A stretch of DNA of 64,000 nucleotides from Pigmentiphaga sp. NML030171. GTDB lineage: Bacteria > Pseudomonadota > Gammaproteobacteria > Burkholderiales > Burkholderiaceae_B. The notes under the pieces are model-generated. The model did no database searches, had not been told where the DNA came from, and saw only the letters and a list, made by a program, of their open reading frames with translations. The translations under genes and the position numbers were made by a program. Where the stretch lies: contig NZ_NINX01000021.1 of NCBI RefSeq assembly GCF_002188635.1, positions 62,001 through 126,000 of the forward strand, written 5' to 3'. This document shows positions 25,259 through 34,431 of the stretch, one piece after another (positions within the stretch are counted from its first letter, which is position 1; each line of letters begins with the position of its first letter).

Positions 25259-25558
25259 ATGCAGAAGTTGAGTGCGCAGGACATCGAGCAGGCGATGGCG
25301 AAGCTGCCCGAGTGGCAGCTGGACGCGCAGCGGGGCGCCATCCGGCGCCGGTTCCAGTTCCAGGATTTCAGCCAGGCCTTCGCGTTCATGACGCGCATCG
25401 CCCTGTATGCGGAAAAGAACGATCACCATCCCGAGTGGTCCAACGTCTACAACCGGGTGGACGTCACGCTGACCACCCATGACGCGAACGGCCTGACACA
25501 GCGCGACATCGACCTGGCGCGCCACGCCGACGAGGCTGCGCGCGCCCATTCCGGATAA
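25259..25558 (+). CDS. phhB: Pterin-4a-carbinolamine dehydratase
   Basis: A 99-residue enzyme that dehydrates 4a-hydroxytetrahydrobiopterin, recycling the cofactor of phenylalanine hydroxylase. Family features are [30 protein letters not shown] and [10 protein letters not shown]; the paired histidines are catalytic. It ends 9 bp before phhA, the standard partnership. Confidence 0.96.
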   Translation: MQKLSAQDIEQAMAKLPEWQLDAQRGAIRRRFQFQDFSQAFAFMTRIALYAEKNDHHPEWSNVYNRVDVTLTTHDANGLTQRDIDLARHADEAARAHSG

Positions 25559-25567
25559 GAGGCCAGG

Positions 25568-26458
25568 ATGAAGCACCCATCGACCGCGCCCAAGCACGGT
25601 CTTGCCGCCGGCGACGCGGGCCGGCCGGAGCGGGCGGACTGGACCATAGACCAGGGCTGGGAGCGCTACACCCAGGAAGAGCACGCCGTCTGGAGGTTCC
25701 TGTTCGAGCGGCAGTCCAGGCTGGTGCCGGGCCGCGCCTGCCGCGAGTTCGAGGAGGGCATGCGCGACCTGCCCATAGGCGCGGACCAGATTCCCGATTT
25801 CCGCCGCCTGAGCGACGTGCTGTCGCGGCGCACCGGCTGGCAGGTGGTGGCCGTGCCCGGCCTGGTGCCCGACGACGTGTTCTTCGAGCACCTGGCCAAC
25901 CGGCGTTTTCCCGCCGGGCAGTTCATCCGCCGCGCCGACCAGCTCGACTACCTGGAAGAGCCCGATGTCTTCCACGACGTCTTCGGCCACGTGCCCATGC
26001 TGATGAACCCCATCCTGGCGGATTTCGTGCAGGCCTACGGCGAAGGCGGGCTGCGTGCCCAGCGCATGGGTGTGCTGCCCAACCTGGCGCGCGTGTACTG
26101 GTACACCGTGGAGTTCGGCCTGGTGCAGCAGACCGAGGGGTTGCGCATCTACGGCTCGGGCATCATCTCGTCGTACGCGGAAAGCCTGTTCGCGCTGGCA
26201 GACCCCTCGCCCAACCGGGTCCGCTTCGAACTGGAGCGCGTGATGCGGACGCGCTATCGCATCGACGATTTCCAGGAAACCTATTTCGTGCTGCACGACC
26301 TGGAAGAACTGCTGGAGCTCGCGCGGGTCGATTTCGCGCCCGTCTACGAGCGCGTACGCCAGCAATCCGAACTGGAGCCGGGCATCCTGCTGCCGGGGGA
26401 CGACATCATGACCCGGGGTACGGGCGCTTACCATGCCGCGCGGGCGGAAGGGAACTGA
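25568..26458 (+). CDS. phhA: Phenylalanine 4-monooxygenase
   Basis: A 296-residue bacterial-type enzyme that converts phenylalanine to tyrosine using iron, tetrahydropterin and O2. The iron ligands are H136 and H141 in FHDVFGHVP and E182 in WYTVEFGL; GSGIISSYAES follows. It lacks the long N-terminal regulatory domain of animal enzymes, as expected. It is in operon with phhB upstream and an SDR gene that begins 1 bp after its stop. Confidence 0.97.
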   Translation: MKHPSTAPKHGLAAGDAGRPERADWTIDQGWERYTQEEHAVWRFLFERQSRLVPGRACREFEEGMRDLPIGADQIPDFRRLSDVLSRRTGWQVVAVPGLVPDDVFFEHLANRRFPAGQFIRRADQLDYLEEPDVFHDVFGHVPMLMNPILADFVQAYGEGGLRAQRMGVLPNLARVYWYTVEFGLVQQTEGLRIYGSGIISSYAESLFALADPSPNRVRFELERVMRTRYRIDDFQETYFVLHDLEELLELARVDFAPVYERVRQQSELEPGILLPGDDIMTRGTGAYHAARAEGN

Positions 26459-26459
26459 C

Positions 26460-27167
26460 ATGGCATCGACACATACGGGGCGGCGCACGGTCATGGTCAC
26501 CGGCGCGGCTGGAACGTTGGGCGGCGCCGTTGCCGCCGCCTTTGCCGCCGAGGGCGCCAACCTGGTGCTGCTGGACCGCCGCGAGGCGCAACCGCCGGCG
26601 GGGCTGGGCGCGGCCTCGTGCCTGATCGCGCCGGTGGATCTGCTGGATGCCGGGCAGGTCGCGGATGCGGCGGACCGCGCGCGGGACCGCTTCGGCGCGA
26701 TCGACGTGCTGTGCAACATCGCCGGCGGTTTCCGCATGGGCGAGGCCGTGCACGAGATCCGCGACGCCACCTGGAATTTCCTGCTGGACCTGAACGCCCG
26801 CAGCATCGTCCATACCGCGCGCGCCGTCGTGCCCGGCATGGTGGCACGGGGTGAAGGCCGGATCGTCAACGTCGCCGCCCATGCCGCCTTGCGCGGCACG
26901 GCCGGCATGGGCGCCTATTGCGCCTCGAAAAGCGCGGTCATGCGGCTGACCGAGTCCATGGCAGCGGAGCTGCGCGAGCGGGGCATCAACGTCAATTGCG
27001 TCATGCCCACCATCATCGATACGCCCGAGAACCGGCGCGACATGCCGGATGCCGATCCCGCGCGCTGGGTGGCGCCGGCCGACCTGGCCGAAGTGATCCG
27101 CTTCCTGGCTTCGCCGGCGGCCCGCGCCGTCCACGGCGCGGCATTGCCGGTGACGGGCCTGTCCTGA
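26460..27167 (+). CDS. Short-chain dehydrogenase/reductase family protein
   Basis: A 235-residue Rossmann-fold protein. Cofactor loop TGAAGTLGGAVAAAF (~14-28), NIAGG (~80) and YCASK as the YxxxK motif (~150) are present. The position 13 residues before the catalytic Tyr, normally Ser, appears to be Ala (VNVAAHAAL), so the usual Ser-Tyr-Lys triad looks incomplete. It is tightly linked to phhA and could act in pterin recycling like a quinonoid dihydropteridine reductase, but that is inference from position. Confidence 0.85.
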   Translation: MASTHTGRRTVMVTGAAGTLGGAVAAAFAAEGANLVLLDRREAQPPAGLGAASCLIAPVDLLDAGQVADAADRARDRFGAIDVLCNIAGGFRMGEAVHEIRDATWNFLLDLNARSIVHTARAVVPGMVARGEGRIVNVAAHAALRGTAGMGAYCASKSAVMRLTESMAAELRERGINVNCVMPTIIDTPENRRDMPDADPARWVAPADLAEVIRFLASPAARAVHGAALPVTGLS

Positions 27168-27174
27168 AGGCCGT

Positions 27175-28110
27175 TCAGGACAGCTCGGCGTTCAGCGGGG
27201 CCAGCTCGGCGATGACATCCGGCAGCGGCCGGGCGCCTGCGGGCAGGTTCAGGCTGACATGGTGGGTGCCGGCTTCGCGCATGCGCGCCAGGATGCCGGC
27301 CAGCGCCCGTGCGCCGGTGCGATAGCCCAGTTCGATGGCTTCGGCCGGGGCTTCGGGGCGGTCCAGCAGTTCCACGCGCATGGCGACGCCGAAGGCACGG
27401 AACTGGCCCGGCGCGGCGCGTTCCACCGCCTGGCGCCACATCCCGTGGCGGCCGCGCTGTACTTCCGGCGGACGGTGGTAGGTGGTCCAGCCCACCGCGT
27501 GGCGGGCGATCCAGTCCAGGCTCTGGCCGGCCGAACCGACGGCCAGCATGGGCACGGGCGTGGCGGGGAGCGGCCGCAGGCTGAAGGCCACGGGCGGATC
27601 GTCCTGCACGTCGGGCACGACGCGCGGCGGGGTCCCCAGCGCGGCCGACAGTTGTTCCCAGCGCGCGCGGAAATCCTCGCGCCGGGTGGCGGCATCACGG
27701 CCGAACGCCAGGTATTCGGGCGGCCGGTCGCCCGATCCCAGTCCCAGCACGAAGCGTCCCGGCGCCAGCGAGGCGATCGAGACGGCGCCCTTGGCGACGT
27801 GCAGCGGATGGCGCAGCGTCAGCACGACGGCACCCGTCACGAGGCCGATGCGCCGGGTGCGCGCGGCCAGCGCGCCCAGCCATGTCCACGGATCGAGATG
27901 GCCGATGGCTTCGGGATAACCGGGATGGTTCAGCGGCACGTCGCGCACCCACAGCGCGGCGAAACCCGCCGATTCGGCCTGGGCCGCCAGTTCCAGTTGA
28001 TGGTGGAAATCGACTTCGCGCCGGCCGGCATGTTCGGCGGCGTCGACCCAGGGCAGGGCCAGTCCCAGCGTCAGCCGGTCGGCCTGGAACAGGGACGCCG
28101 CGGCGTTCAT
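27175..28110 (-). CDS. LLM-class flavin-dependent oxidoreductase (BA3436-like)
   Basis: A 311-residue luciferase-like monooxygenase. It shows LTLGLALPWVD, GFAALWVRDVPLNHPGY, RRIGLVTGAVVLTLRHPLH and LGLGSGDRPPEYLAFG, matching the BA3436-type luciferase family. Such enzymes oxidise small molecules with FMNH2 or F420. It ends 7 bp from the convergent SDR gene. Substrate unknown. Confidence 0.87.
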   Translation of the reverse strand: MNAAASLFQADRLTLGLALPWVDAAEHAGRREVDFHHQLELAAQAESAGFAALWVRDVPLNHPGYPEAIGHLDPWTWLGALAARTRRIGLVTGAVVLTLRHPLHVAKGAVSIASLAPGRFVLGLGSGDRPPEYLAFGRDAATRREDFRARWEQLSAALGTPPRVVPDVQDDPPVAFSLRPLPATPVPMLAVGSAGQSLDWIARHAVGWTTYHRPPEVQRGRHGMWRQAVERAAPGQFRAFGVAMRVELLDRPEAPAEAIELGYRTGARALAGILARMREAGTHHVSLNLPAGARPLPDVIAELAPLNAELS

Positions 28111-28117
28111 GGCGGCC

Positions 28118-28810
28118 CTAGGCGGGGTCCATGCCGTTCTTGCGCTTGATCTCGGCCGCGTCGGCGCTGGCCATGAAGGCCAGCAGTTCGCGCACGGTGT
28201 CCTGCCGGGTGCAGGTGGCGGCCACGCCGGCGGAGAAGGTGGTCATGACCTGCAGGCCGGGGGGCAGGGGACCCACGATGTCGATGCCCGGCACGTTCAT
28301 CATTTCGCTCAGTTGCTGGAATCCGAGATCGACTTCGCCCTTGGCGATCAGGGTCCCCACCGGGATGCCGGGCTTGGCCTGGACGGTGCGGTCCTTGATC
28401 TGGTCGGCGATGCCCCAGCGTTCGAACAGTTTGGACAGGTAGACGCCGCTGGGACCGGTGGAGTAGCCGATGGTGCCAGCGTCCAGCACGGCCTGCCTGA
28501 GGGCGGTTTCGGAGCCGATGTCCGGGCGCGGCGCGCCGGCGCGCACGGCCACGTAGACGCCCGATACGACCAGGTCCACGCGGCTGCCCGCCACGATATG
28601 CCCGGCTTCGGTCATCTGGTCGATGACGTTGGCGGCCAGCACGACGGCGTCCAGGGCTTCGCCGGACTGCACGCGCCGGGCGGCATCGACGCCGCCGACG
28701 GATTCCACGAGGATGTCCTGCTGTGCGTGCGATTGCTGGAATTGGGCGACGAGATCGGCAAGCAGCTGCTTGGTTGCCATCGAGGAAAGGATGTGGATCT
28801 GGGATGCCAT
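28118..28810 (-). CDS. ModA-like substrate-binding domain protein without signal peptide
   Basis: A 230-residue type II periplasmic-binding-fold protein: IHILSSMATKQLLADLVAQF, ESVGGVDAARRVQSGEALDAVVLA, IGYSTGPSGVYL and LPPGLQVMTTFSAGVA resemble molybdate/anion-binding ModA relatives. No signal peptide precedes the fold, so it should stay in the cytosol and not serve an ABC importer in the usual way. No permease or ATPase genes are adjacent. It follows the LLM gene by direction, 7 bp apart, and may act with it. Ligand unknown. Confidence 0.8.
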   Translation of the reverse strand: MASQIHILSSMATKQLLADLVAQFQQSHAQQDILVESVGGVDAARRVQSGEALDAVVLAANVIDQMTEAGHIVAGSRVDLVVSGVYVAVRAGAPRPDIGSETALRQAVLDAGTIGYSTGPSGVYLSKLFERWGIADQIKDRTVQAKPGIPVGTLIAKGEVDLGFQQLSEMMNVPGIDIVGPLPPGLQVMTTFSAGVAATCTRQDTVRELLAFMASADAAEIKRKNGMDPA

Positions 28811-28908
28811 GGTTTGCGTCCTGTGAGTCGGCGGCCGGCACGGCCCTGCCGGCAGATTAGAACATAGGGGCGTCGCGCGTCGGGACGCCTGCTCGGCCGG
28901 GTGCCGGC

Positions 28909-29262
28909 CTACGAGCGATGCGTCAGGATGTTGACCAGATTGCCGAACGGGTCGCGCACGTAGAAGCGCCGCACGCCCCAGGCTTCGTCGCAGGGCCCGT
29001 AGACGATCTCGGCCCCGTGCGCGCGGGCGCGGGCCAGCACGTCGTCCACGTCGTCGACCTCGATGGACAGCGCCGGCACGGGCGTGCCCGAACCGCCTTC
29101 GCTGGCCACGCTGACCTGGGGCGTCTGGCTGCCGCCGGACGCGAAGGTCATGAGCCAGCCGTGGTCCATGACCACGTCCAGGCCCAGCAGCCTGCCGTAG
29201 AACTCCCGCGCGAGGGCGGGGTCGGGGGTGGAGAGATTGGCGACGATGCGGCGGACGGTCAT
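28909..29262 (-). CDS. VOC family protein
   Basis: A 117-residue glyoxalase-fold protein. VRRIVANLSTPDPALAREFY opens it, and VRRFYVRDPFGNLVNIL closes the second module. MTVRR at 29262 is used as start because 45 further in-frame codons do not fit the family. Divergent from the DUF445 gene. Substrate unknown. Confidence 0.82.
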   Translation of the reverse strand: MTVRRIVANLSTPDPALAREFYGRLLGLDVVMDHGWLMTFASGGSQTPQVSVASEGGSGTPVPALSIEVDDVDDVLARARAHGAEIVYGPCDEAWGVRRFYVRDPFGNLVNILTHRS

Positions 29263-29381
29263 GGCGGTCGTGCTCCGGAAGCGAATCTTGACCGGAGATT
29301 CTATCGCCCGCGACCCCCGCGGCTGGAAGCGCGCCGCGGCCGTGGGTAAAGTGGAGGCTTGCCCACCGAAGCACCGCCGTC

Positions 29382-30674
29382 TTGAATCCTTCCCCATCCG
29401 CCGATCCCCGCCTGGCCCGCCTGCGCCGCATGAAACTGGGCGCGCTGGGCCTGCTTGCCGCGTCGTTGGCGGGTTTCGGGCTCAGCCATGCGATGGGCGG
29501 GCAGGGCGCCTGGGCCTGGGTCCGGGCCTTCTGCGAGGCCGCCACGGTGGGCGCGCTGGCCGACTGGTTCGCCGTGGTGGCGCTGTTCAAGCGGCCGCTG
29601 GGCCTGCCGATTCCCCACACCGCCATCGTTCCCGCCAACCAGGCGCGCCTGGGGGACAACCTGGCCGTGTTCGTGCGCGATCATTTCCTGGCGCCCGACG
29701 CGCTGCTGGCCAGGCTCCAGGTATTCGACCCGGCCAGCCGGCTGGGCGCATGGCTGAGCGAGCCGGCCCAGGCGCGCATGGCGGCGGGCATGGCGCGCAC
29801 GTGGCTGTCGCAGGCGCTGGACCTGCTGGACGAGCGGGTCGTGCGCGAGGCCATCCAGTCTTTCGTCGTCGCCCGCCTGCGGGCCTGGGATGCCGGGGCG
29901 ACGGCGGGAGAGGTGCTGGGATTGCTGACGCGCGACGGCCGCCATCATCAATTGCTGGACGAGGCCCTGCGGCGCCTGGGGGGCTACCTGGACGACGAGG
30001 GCGTCAAGGAGCGGGTGTCGGATCTGATGGTGAAATACGCGCGCAAGGAATGGCCCAGGATCGTCGGGACCGTGAACCTGGTGAAACCGGTCGAAGGGAT
30101 CGCCGACAATCTGGCGGACCGGCTGGCGCGCGCGCTGCTGGATGAACTGCACGAGGTGTTGTCGCGGCCCGATCATCCGCTGCGCCAGGACTACGAGGCC
30201 TGGGTGGCGGACTACGTGGCGCGGCTGCGCGACGATCCGCAATTGCGCGAGCAGATCGACGGCATCAAGTCGCGGCTGATCGATCACCCCTCGGTGCAGG
30301 CGTACGTGCAGGGGCTGTGGGCAGAGATCCACGCGGCCCTGCGCCGCAACCTGGATGCGCAGGACTCGCCGCTGGCGCGGCACCTGGAGCAGAGCCTGCT
30401 GGGACTGGGCCGCCAGCTGGCCGCCAATCCCGCCCTGCGCGAAGCGATCAACGAACATGTCATGACCGGCGCGCGCAGCCTGGCGGCCCGGCTGCGCGAA
30501 GGGGTCACCGAGCATATCGCCCAGACCGTCAGGGGCTGGGACGAAAAGCGGCTGGTGCAGGCGCTGGAGCTGAGCGTGGGCCCCGACCTGCAATACATCC
30601 GCTACAACGGCACGCTGGTGGGCGGGCTGATCGGGATCGGCCTGCACGCGCTGGTGCTCGCCTTCGGCGGCTGA
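29382..30674 (+). CDS. DUF445 family membrane protein
   Basis: A 430-residue protein of the DUF445 (YjiN-like) family. An N-terminal membrane segment (~19-38) is followed by EAATVGALADWFAVVALFKRPLGLPIPHTAI, the family signature, then a long helical middle region and a C-terminal membrane hairpin YIRYNGTLVGGLIGIGLHALVL. The TTG at 29382 or the ATG at 29430 could start it; neither has a clear ribosome binding site. Function unknown. Confidence 0.85.
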   Translation: MNPSPSADPRLARLRRMKLGALGLLAASLAGFGLSHAMGGQGAWAWVRAFCEAATVGALADWFAVVALFKRPLGLPIPHTAIVPANQARLGDNLAVFVRDHFLAPDALLARLQVFDPASRLGAWLSEPAQARMAAGMARTWLSQALDLLDERVVREAIQSFVVARLRAWDAGATAGEVLGLLTRDGRHHQLLDEALRRLGGYLDDEGVKERVSDLMVKYARKEWPRIVGTVNLVKPVEGIADNLADRLARALLDELHEVLSRPDHPLRQDYEAWVADYVARLRDDPQLREQIDGIKSRLIDHPSVQAYVQGLWAEIHAALRRNLDAQDSPLARHLEQSLLGLGRQLAANPALREAINEHVMTGARSLAARLREGVTEHIAQTVRGWDEKRLVQALELSVGPDLQYIRYNGTLVGGLIGIGLHALVLAFGG

Positions 30675-30690
30675 GCGGCGGCCGGCCGCG

Positions 30691-32235
30691 CTACGCCGCG
30701 TCGTCGCGCAGTGCCTGGGCGCGGGCGGATCCGCCGCGCAGGATGCAGGCCGCGGCCACGGCCGCGCACAGTGTCAGTACGGCGCCGACCGCCGCGGAGA
30801 GTTGCAGCGCATCGACGAACGCCCCGCGCGCCACCGCCAGCATGGCGTCGGCCTGCGGCGTGGGCAGCGCATGCGCCGCCGCCACCGCGGCGCCCAGCGT
30901 CGACGAGGCGGTCTCGGCTACTTGCGCCGGGATGCCCTCCGGCATGCCCGCCGATAGGCCGGAACGGTAGATCATCGTGCCCATGCTGCCGAATACCGCG
31001 ATGCCGAGCGCGCCGCTGAATTCGGCGCTGGTTTCGGAGATGGCCGAGGCCGAGCCCGCCCGCTGCGGCGGCGCCGAGGTGATGATCATCTCGTTGCCGA
31101 TGGTGAACACCGGCGCCATGCCCAGACTCATCACGATCAGGCCCGCCATGATGGCTTCGAGTCCGTAGGGGCGGTCGGCCAGCAGCACCATCAGGAAACC
31201 GGCGGCGGCCGCGAGCAGTCCGCCCACGAAGATGGACAGCGGCGGCACGCGCCGGGCCAGCCTCGGGGCGAGCAGCGAGCCCGCGACGAAGCCCAGCGCC
31301 CAGGGCACGGTGACCAGGCCCGCCCGCAGCGGGTCCAGGCCCAGCACCAGTTGCAGGTACTGCGTGATGAAGATGTAGACGCCGAACATGGCGAGGCAGG
31401 ACAGCGCGTAGGCGGCGATGGCGGCGCTGAAGGCCGGCCGCATGAACAGGTTCAGGTCCAGCAGCGGATAGGGCAGGCGCCGCTGGCGCCGCACGAAGGC
31501 CACGCCCACCGCGAATCCCGCCGCGATGATGGCGGCGGCGGTCCACGACGCGCCGTGCTGGGCGATCTGCTTGAGTCCGTAGATCATCGCCAGCACGGCG
31601 AACAGGGACTGCGCCACGCTGGGCGGGTCGATGCGGCCGGCGTCCGGGTCGCGGTATTCCGGCAGCAGCACCGGGCCGAGCACGAGCAGGAGCAGCATCA
31701 CCGGCACCGCGACCAGGAAGACCGATCCCCACCAGAAGAATTGCAGCAGCACCCCGCCCACCAGCGGCCCGATGGCGCTGCCGAGCGAGAAGCTGGCGAT
31801 CCAGACGCCGATCGCGAACTGGCGCTCGTGCTCGTCGTGGAACATGTTGCGGATCAGGGACATGGTCGATGGTGCCAGGGTGGCGCCCGCGATGCCCAGC
31901 AGGGCCCGCATGGCGATCAGCATGCCCGCGCTGTCGGAGAAGGCCGCGATGGCCGAGGCGACGCCGAACGCCGCGGCGCCGATCAGCAGCAGCTTGCGGC
32001 GCCCGATGCGGTCGCCCAGGGTGCCCATGGTGATGAGCAGGCCCGCGACCAGGAAGCCGTAGATGTCGATGATCCACAAGAGTTGCGAACTGGACGGGTT
32101 GAGCTGGGCGCTGATGGCGGGCAGGGCCAGGTTGAGCACGGTCAGGTCCATCGCGTAGACCATGCAGGGCAGCGCGATGACGGCCAGTCCTATCCATTCC
32201 TTGCGGGTGGCCTTGGGAGACGGGGATGAGGTCAT
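30691..32235 (-). CDS. MFS exporter, DHA2/SmvA-like, last gene of the ECF42 locus
   Basis: A 514-residue transporter with 14 membrane segments. VYAMDLTVLNLALPAISAQL, TLGDRIGRRKLLLIGA (motif A) and RALLGIAGATLAPSTM are typical of SmvA/QacA exporters of quaternary and biocidal cations. Its start lies 7 bp after the stop of the sigma factor gene, so it is co-transcribed and likely an output of that regulator. An upstream in-frame ATG at 32271 would overlap the sigma gene. Confidence 0.9.
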   Translation of the reverse strand: MTSSPSPKATRKEWIGLAVIALPCMVYAMDLTVLNLALPAISAQLNPSSSQLLWIIDIYGFLVAGLLITMGTLGDRIGRRKLLLIGAAAFGVASAIAAFSDSAGMLIAMRALLGIAGATLAPSTMSLIRNMFHDEHERQFAIGVWIASFSLGSAIGPLVGGVLLQFFWWGSVFLVAVPVMLLLLVLGPVLLPEYRDPDAGRIDPPSVAQSLFAVLAMIYGLKQIAQHGASWTAAAIIAAGFAVGVAFVRRQRRLPYPLLDLNLFMRPAFSAAIAAYALSCLAMFGVYIFITQYLQLVLGLDPLRAGLVTVPWALGFVAGSLLAPRLARRVPPLSIFVGGLLAAAAGFLMVLLADRPYGLEAIMAGLIVMSLGMAPVFTIGNEMIITSAPPQRAGSASAISETSAEFSGALGIAVFGSMGTMIYRSGLSAGMPEGIPAQVAETASSTLGAAVAAAHALPTPQADAMLAVARGAFVDALQLSAAVGAVLTLCAAVAAACILRGGSARAQALRDDAA

Positions 32236-32242
32236 GGGAGGA

Positions 32243-33523
32243 TCAGTGGGAAGGGAGGGCTTGGGCAGCACGCTCCAGGAGAAGTTCCTGTTCCCGTAGG
32301 TTGCGGGTCATGGCGGCGGCGCGCAGGAATTCCTCGCGCGCCTCGGCGTGGCGCCCGAGTTTCTGCAGCAGGTCGCCGCGCACGCTGGGCAGCCAGTGGT
32401 AGTTCGCCAGGGCCGGCTCGGAACGCAGCGCGTCCGCCAGCGCCAGGCCGGCGGCGGGGCCGAAGGCCATGCCGACCGCCACGGCGCGGTTCAGCTCGAC
32501 CACGGGGGACGGGGCCACCTGCGCCAGGGCGTCGTACAAGGCCACGATGCGTTCCCAGTCGGTCTCGTCCGGCGTCCGGGCCCGGGCATGGCAGGCGGCC
32601 AGCGCGGCCTGCAAGGCATAGGGGCCGTGCGCTCCGCCCAGGGCTTCGGCCCGGGCCAGGGCCGCCAGGCCGCGCCGTATCAGCAGCGGGTCCCAGCGCG
32701 TGCGATCCTGGTCCATCAGCAGGACGGGGCGCCCGTCGGCGTCGGTGCGGGCCGGCAGACGCGAGGCCTGGATCTCCAGCAGCGCGCACAGGCCATGCAC
32801 CTCGCCCTCGTCCGGTGCCAATCCCGCCAGTACGCGCGCCAGCCGCAGCGCCTCGCCGCACAGCGCCGGCCGCATCCAGTCGTCGCCGGCCGTGGCCGAA
32901 TAGCCCTCGTTGAAGACCAGGTAGATCACTTCCAGTACCGAGTCCAGGCGGGCCGCGCGCTCATGCGCGTGGGGCACCTCGAACGGCACCCTGGCCGCCG
33001 ACAGGGTGCGCTTGGCACGCACGATGCGCTGGGCGATGGTGGCCTCGGGCACCAGGAAGGCGCGGGCGATCTCGCCGGCCGTCAAGCCGCCCAGCAGGCG
33101 CAGCGTCAGCGCCACGCGGGCGTCGGTGGACAGGACGGGATGGCAGGCGGTGAAGATCAGGCGCAGCAGGTCGTCGCCCACTTCGTCGTCGCGTGCGGCT
33201 TCGACCAGGGCCGCCGGATCCGGCGCATGGCCCGCGCCCAGCACTTCGGTCTCGTGGCCGTACTCCTCGTGCTTGCGCGCGTGCAGGGCGGCCTGGCGCA
33301 GGCGGTCCAGCGCCCGGTTCTTCGCGGTGGTCATCAGCCAGGCTCCGGGATTGTCCGGCACGCCATCTCCGGGCCATCGTTCCAGCGCGGCCACCAGCGC
33401 GTCCTGCGCCAGTTCCTCCGCCAGGCCGACGTCGCGCACCAGCCGCGCAACGCCCGCGATGATGCGGGCCGATTCGATCCGCCAGACGGCTTCGATGGCC
33501 CGGTGGGTGGCGGCCTGGGTCAC
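32243..33523 (-). CDS. ECF42-type RNA polymerase sigma factor with C-terminal TPR-like extension
   Basis: A 426-residue ECF sigma factor. Region 2 has AEELAQDALVAALERWP and NPGAWLMTTAKNRALDRLR; region 4 has LTAGEIARAFLVPEATIAQRI. The ~230-residue helical C-terminal extension (VIYLVFNEGYSA, LMDQDRTRWD, YALQAALAACHA) is the ECF42 hallmark and replaces an anti-sigma factor. GTG at 33523 is used as start, 4 bp after the upstream VOC stop. Gene order (DGPF proteins, sigma) is the conserved ECF42 context. Confidence 0.92.
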   Translation of the reverse strand: MTQAATHRAIEAVWRIESARIIAGVARLVRDVGLAEELAQDALVAALERWPGDGVPDNPGAWLMTTAKNRALDRLRQAALHARKHEEYGHETEVLGAGHAPDPAALVEAARDDEVGDDLLRLIFTACHPVLSTDARVALTLRLLGGLTAGEIARAFLVPEATIAQRIVRAKRTLSAARVPFEVPHAHERAARLDSVLEVIYLVFNEGYSATAGDDWMRPALCGEALRLARVLAGLAPDEGEVHGLCALLEIQASRLPARTDADGRPVLLMDQDRTRWDPLLIRRGLAALARAEALGGAHGPYALQAALAACHARARTPDETDWERIVALYDALAQVAPSPVVELNRAVAVGMAFGPAAGLALADALRSEPALANYHWLPSVRGDLLQKLGRHAEAREEFLRAAAMTRNLREQELLLERAAQALPSH

Positions 33524-33527
33524 AGGC

Positions 33528-33935
33528 TCAGCCCTGCTCGACCGTGGCCGGGTCCATGTAGAAGACCTCCCATGCATGGCCGTCCGGGTCGTCGAAGCCA
33601 TGGCTGTACATGAAGCCGTGGTCCTGCGGAGGCCGCGGTGCCGTGCCGCCGGCGGCCAGGGCCTTGCGCACCATGTCGTCGACGGCTTCCCGGCTGTCGC
33701 AGGTCAGGGCCACCAGGACTTCGGTGCTTTCCCGGGCATCACTGATCGGCTTGCTGGCGAAACCGCGGAAAAAATCCGTGGTGAGCAGCATGGCGTAGAT
33801 GTTCTCGCCGATGACCATGCAGGCGGCCTTTTCGTTGGTGAACTGGGCGTTGAAGGTGAAGCCGAGCTGGCCGAAGAAGGCCTGGGTGCGCGGCAGGTCG
33901 GCGACGGGCAGGTTGACGAAGATCTGCTTGTGCAT
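33528..33935 (-). CDS. VOC family (glyoxalase/extradiol-like) protein of ECF42 locus
   Basis: A 135-residue VOC protein: IFVNLPVADLPRTQAFFGQLGF, ENIYAMLLT, and FMYSHGFDDPDGHAWEVFYMDP, the last with a metal-site His and Glu. It lies between a DGPF protein gene and the ECF42 sigma gene on one strand with short gaps, so it is probably part of the same regulon. Substrate unknown; members may act on toxic small molecules. Confidence 0.86.
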   Translation of the reverse strand: MHKQIFVNLPVADLPRTQAFFGQLGFTFNAQFTNEKAACMVIGENIYAMLLTTDFFRGFASKPISDARESTEVLVALTCDSREAVDDMVRKALAAGGTAPRPPQDHGFMYSHGFDDPDGHAWEVFYMDPATVEQG

Positions 33936-33971
33936 GATGGATTCCTTGGGAAGAGAGGGGCGCGCGGCGCG

Positions 33972-34382
33972 TTATCGGCTGGTCGTTTCCAGCTTCCGGA
34001 AGCGGTCCACCGCTTCGCTCGGGCCGAGGTCGTCCAGCTCGAAGAGCTCGCGCACCTCGATCTCGCCGTCGGCCTCGGCCATGGGCGAGGGAAAGCGCCG
34101 GGCCCATTCCATGGCTTCCTCGCGCGAGCGGACCTGGATCAGCGTGTAGCCGGCGATCAGCTCCTTGGTCTCGGCGAAGGGGCCGTCGATGACGGTGCCC
34201 TTGCCGGCACGGTAGCGGATACGCCAGCCCCGGGACGAGGGCTTCAGGCCGTTGGCGTCCAGCAGCACGCCGGCCTTGGCCAGTTCCTCGTGGTAGGCGG
34301 TCATCGCGGCTAGCAGGGGTTCCTCGGGCATGACGCCGGCCTCGGTGTCGGCGGTGGCGCGGACGATGATCATGAATCGCAT
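33972..34382 (-). CDS. YCII/DGPF-domain protein of ECF42 locus
   Basis: A 136-residue protein with the YCII-related fold. VIDGPFAETKELIAGYTLI contains the DGPF tetrapeptide that names this ECF42-associated group. It begins MRFMIIVRATADTEAG. A promoter with the ECF42 pattern lies about 50 bp upstream (34432-34458). Probable target and partner of the sigma factor; biochemical role unknown. Confidence 0.9.
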   Translation of the reverse strand: MRFMIIVRATADTEAGVMPEEPLLAAMTAYHEELAKAGVLLDANGLKPSSRGWRIRYRAGKGTVIDGPFAETKELIAGYTLIQVRSREEAMEWARRFPSPMAEADGEIEVRELFELDDLGPSEAVDRFRKLETTSR

Positions 34383-34431
34383 GGCGGTTTCTCCGGTGGT
34401 TGCAAGCCCGGGCGTGGGCTCTTGTCCCTAC

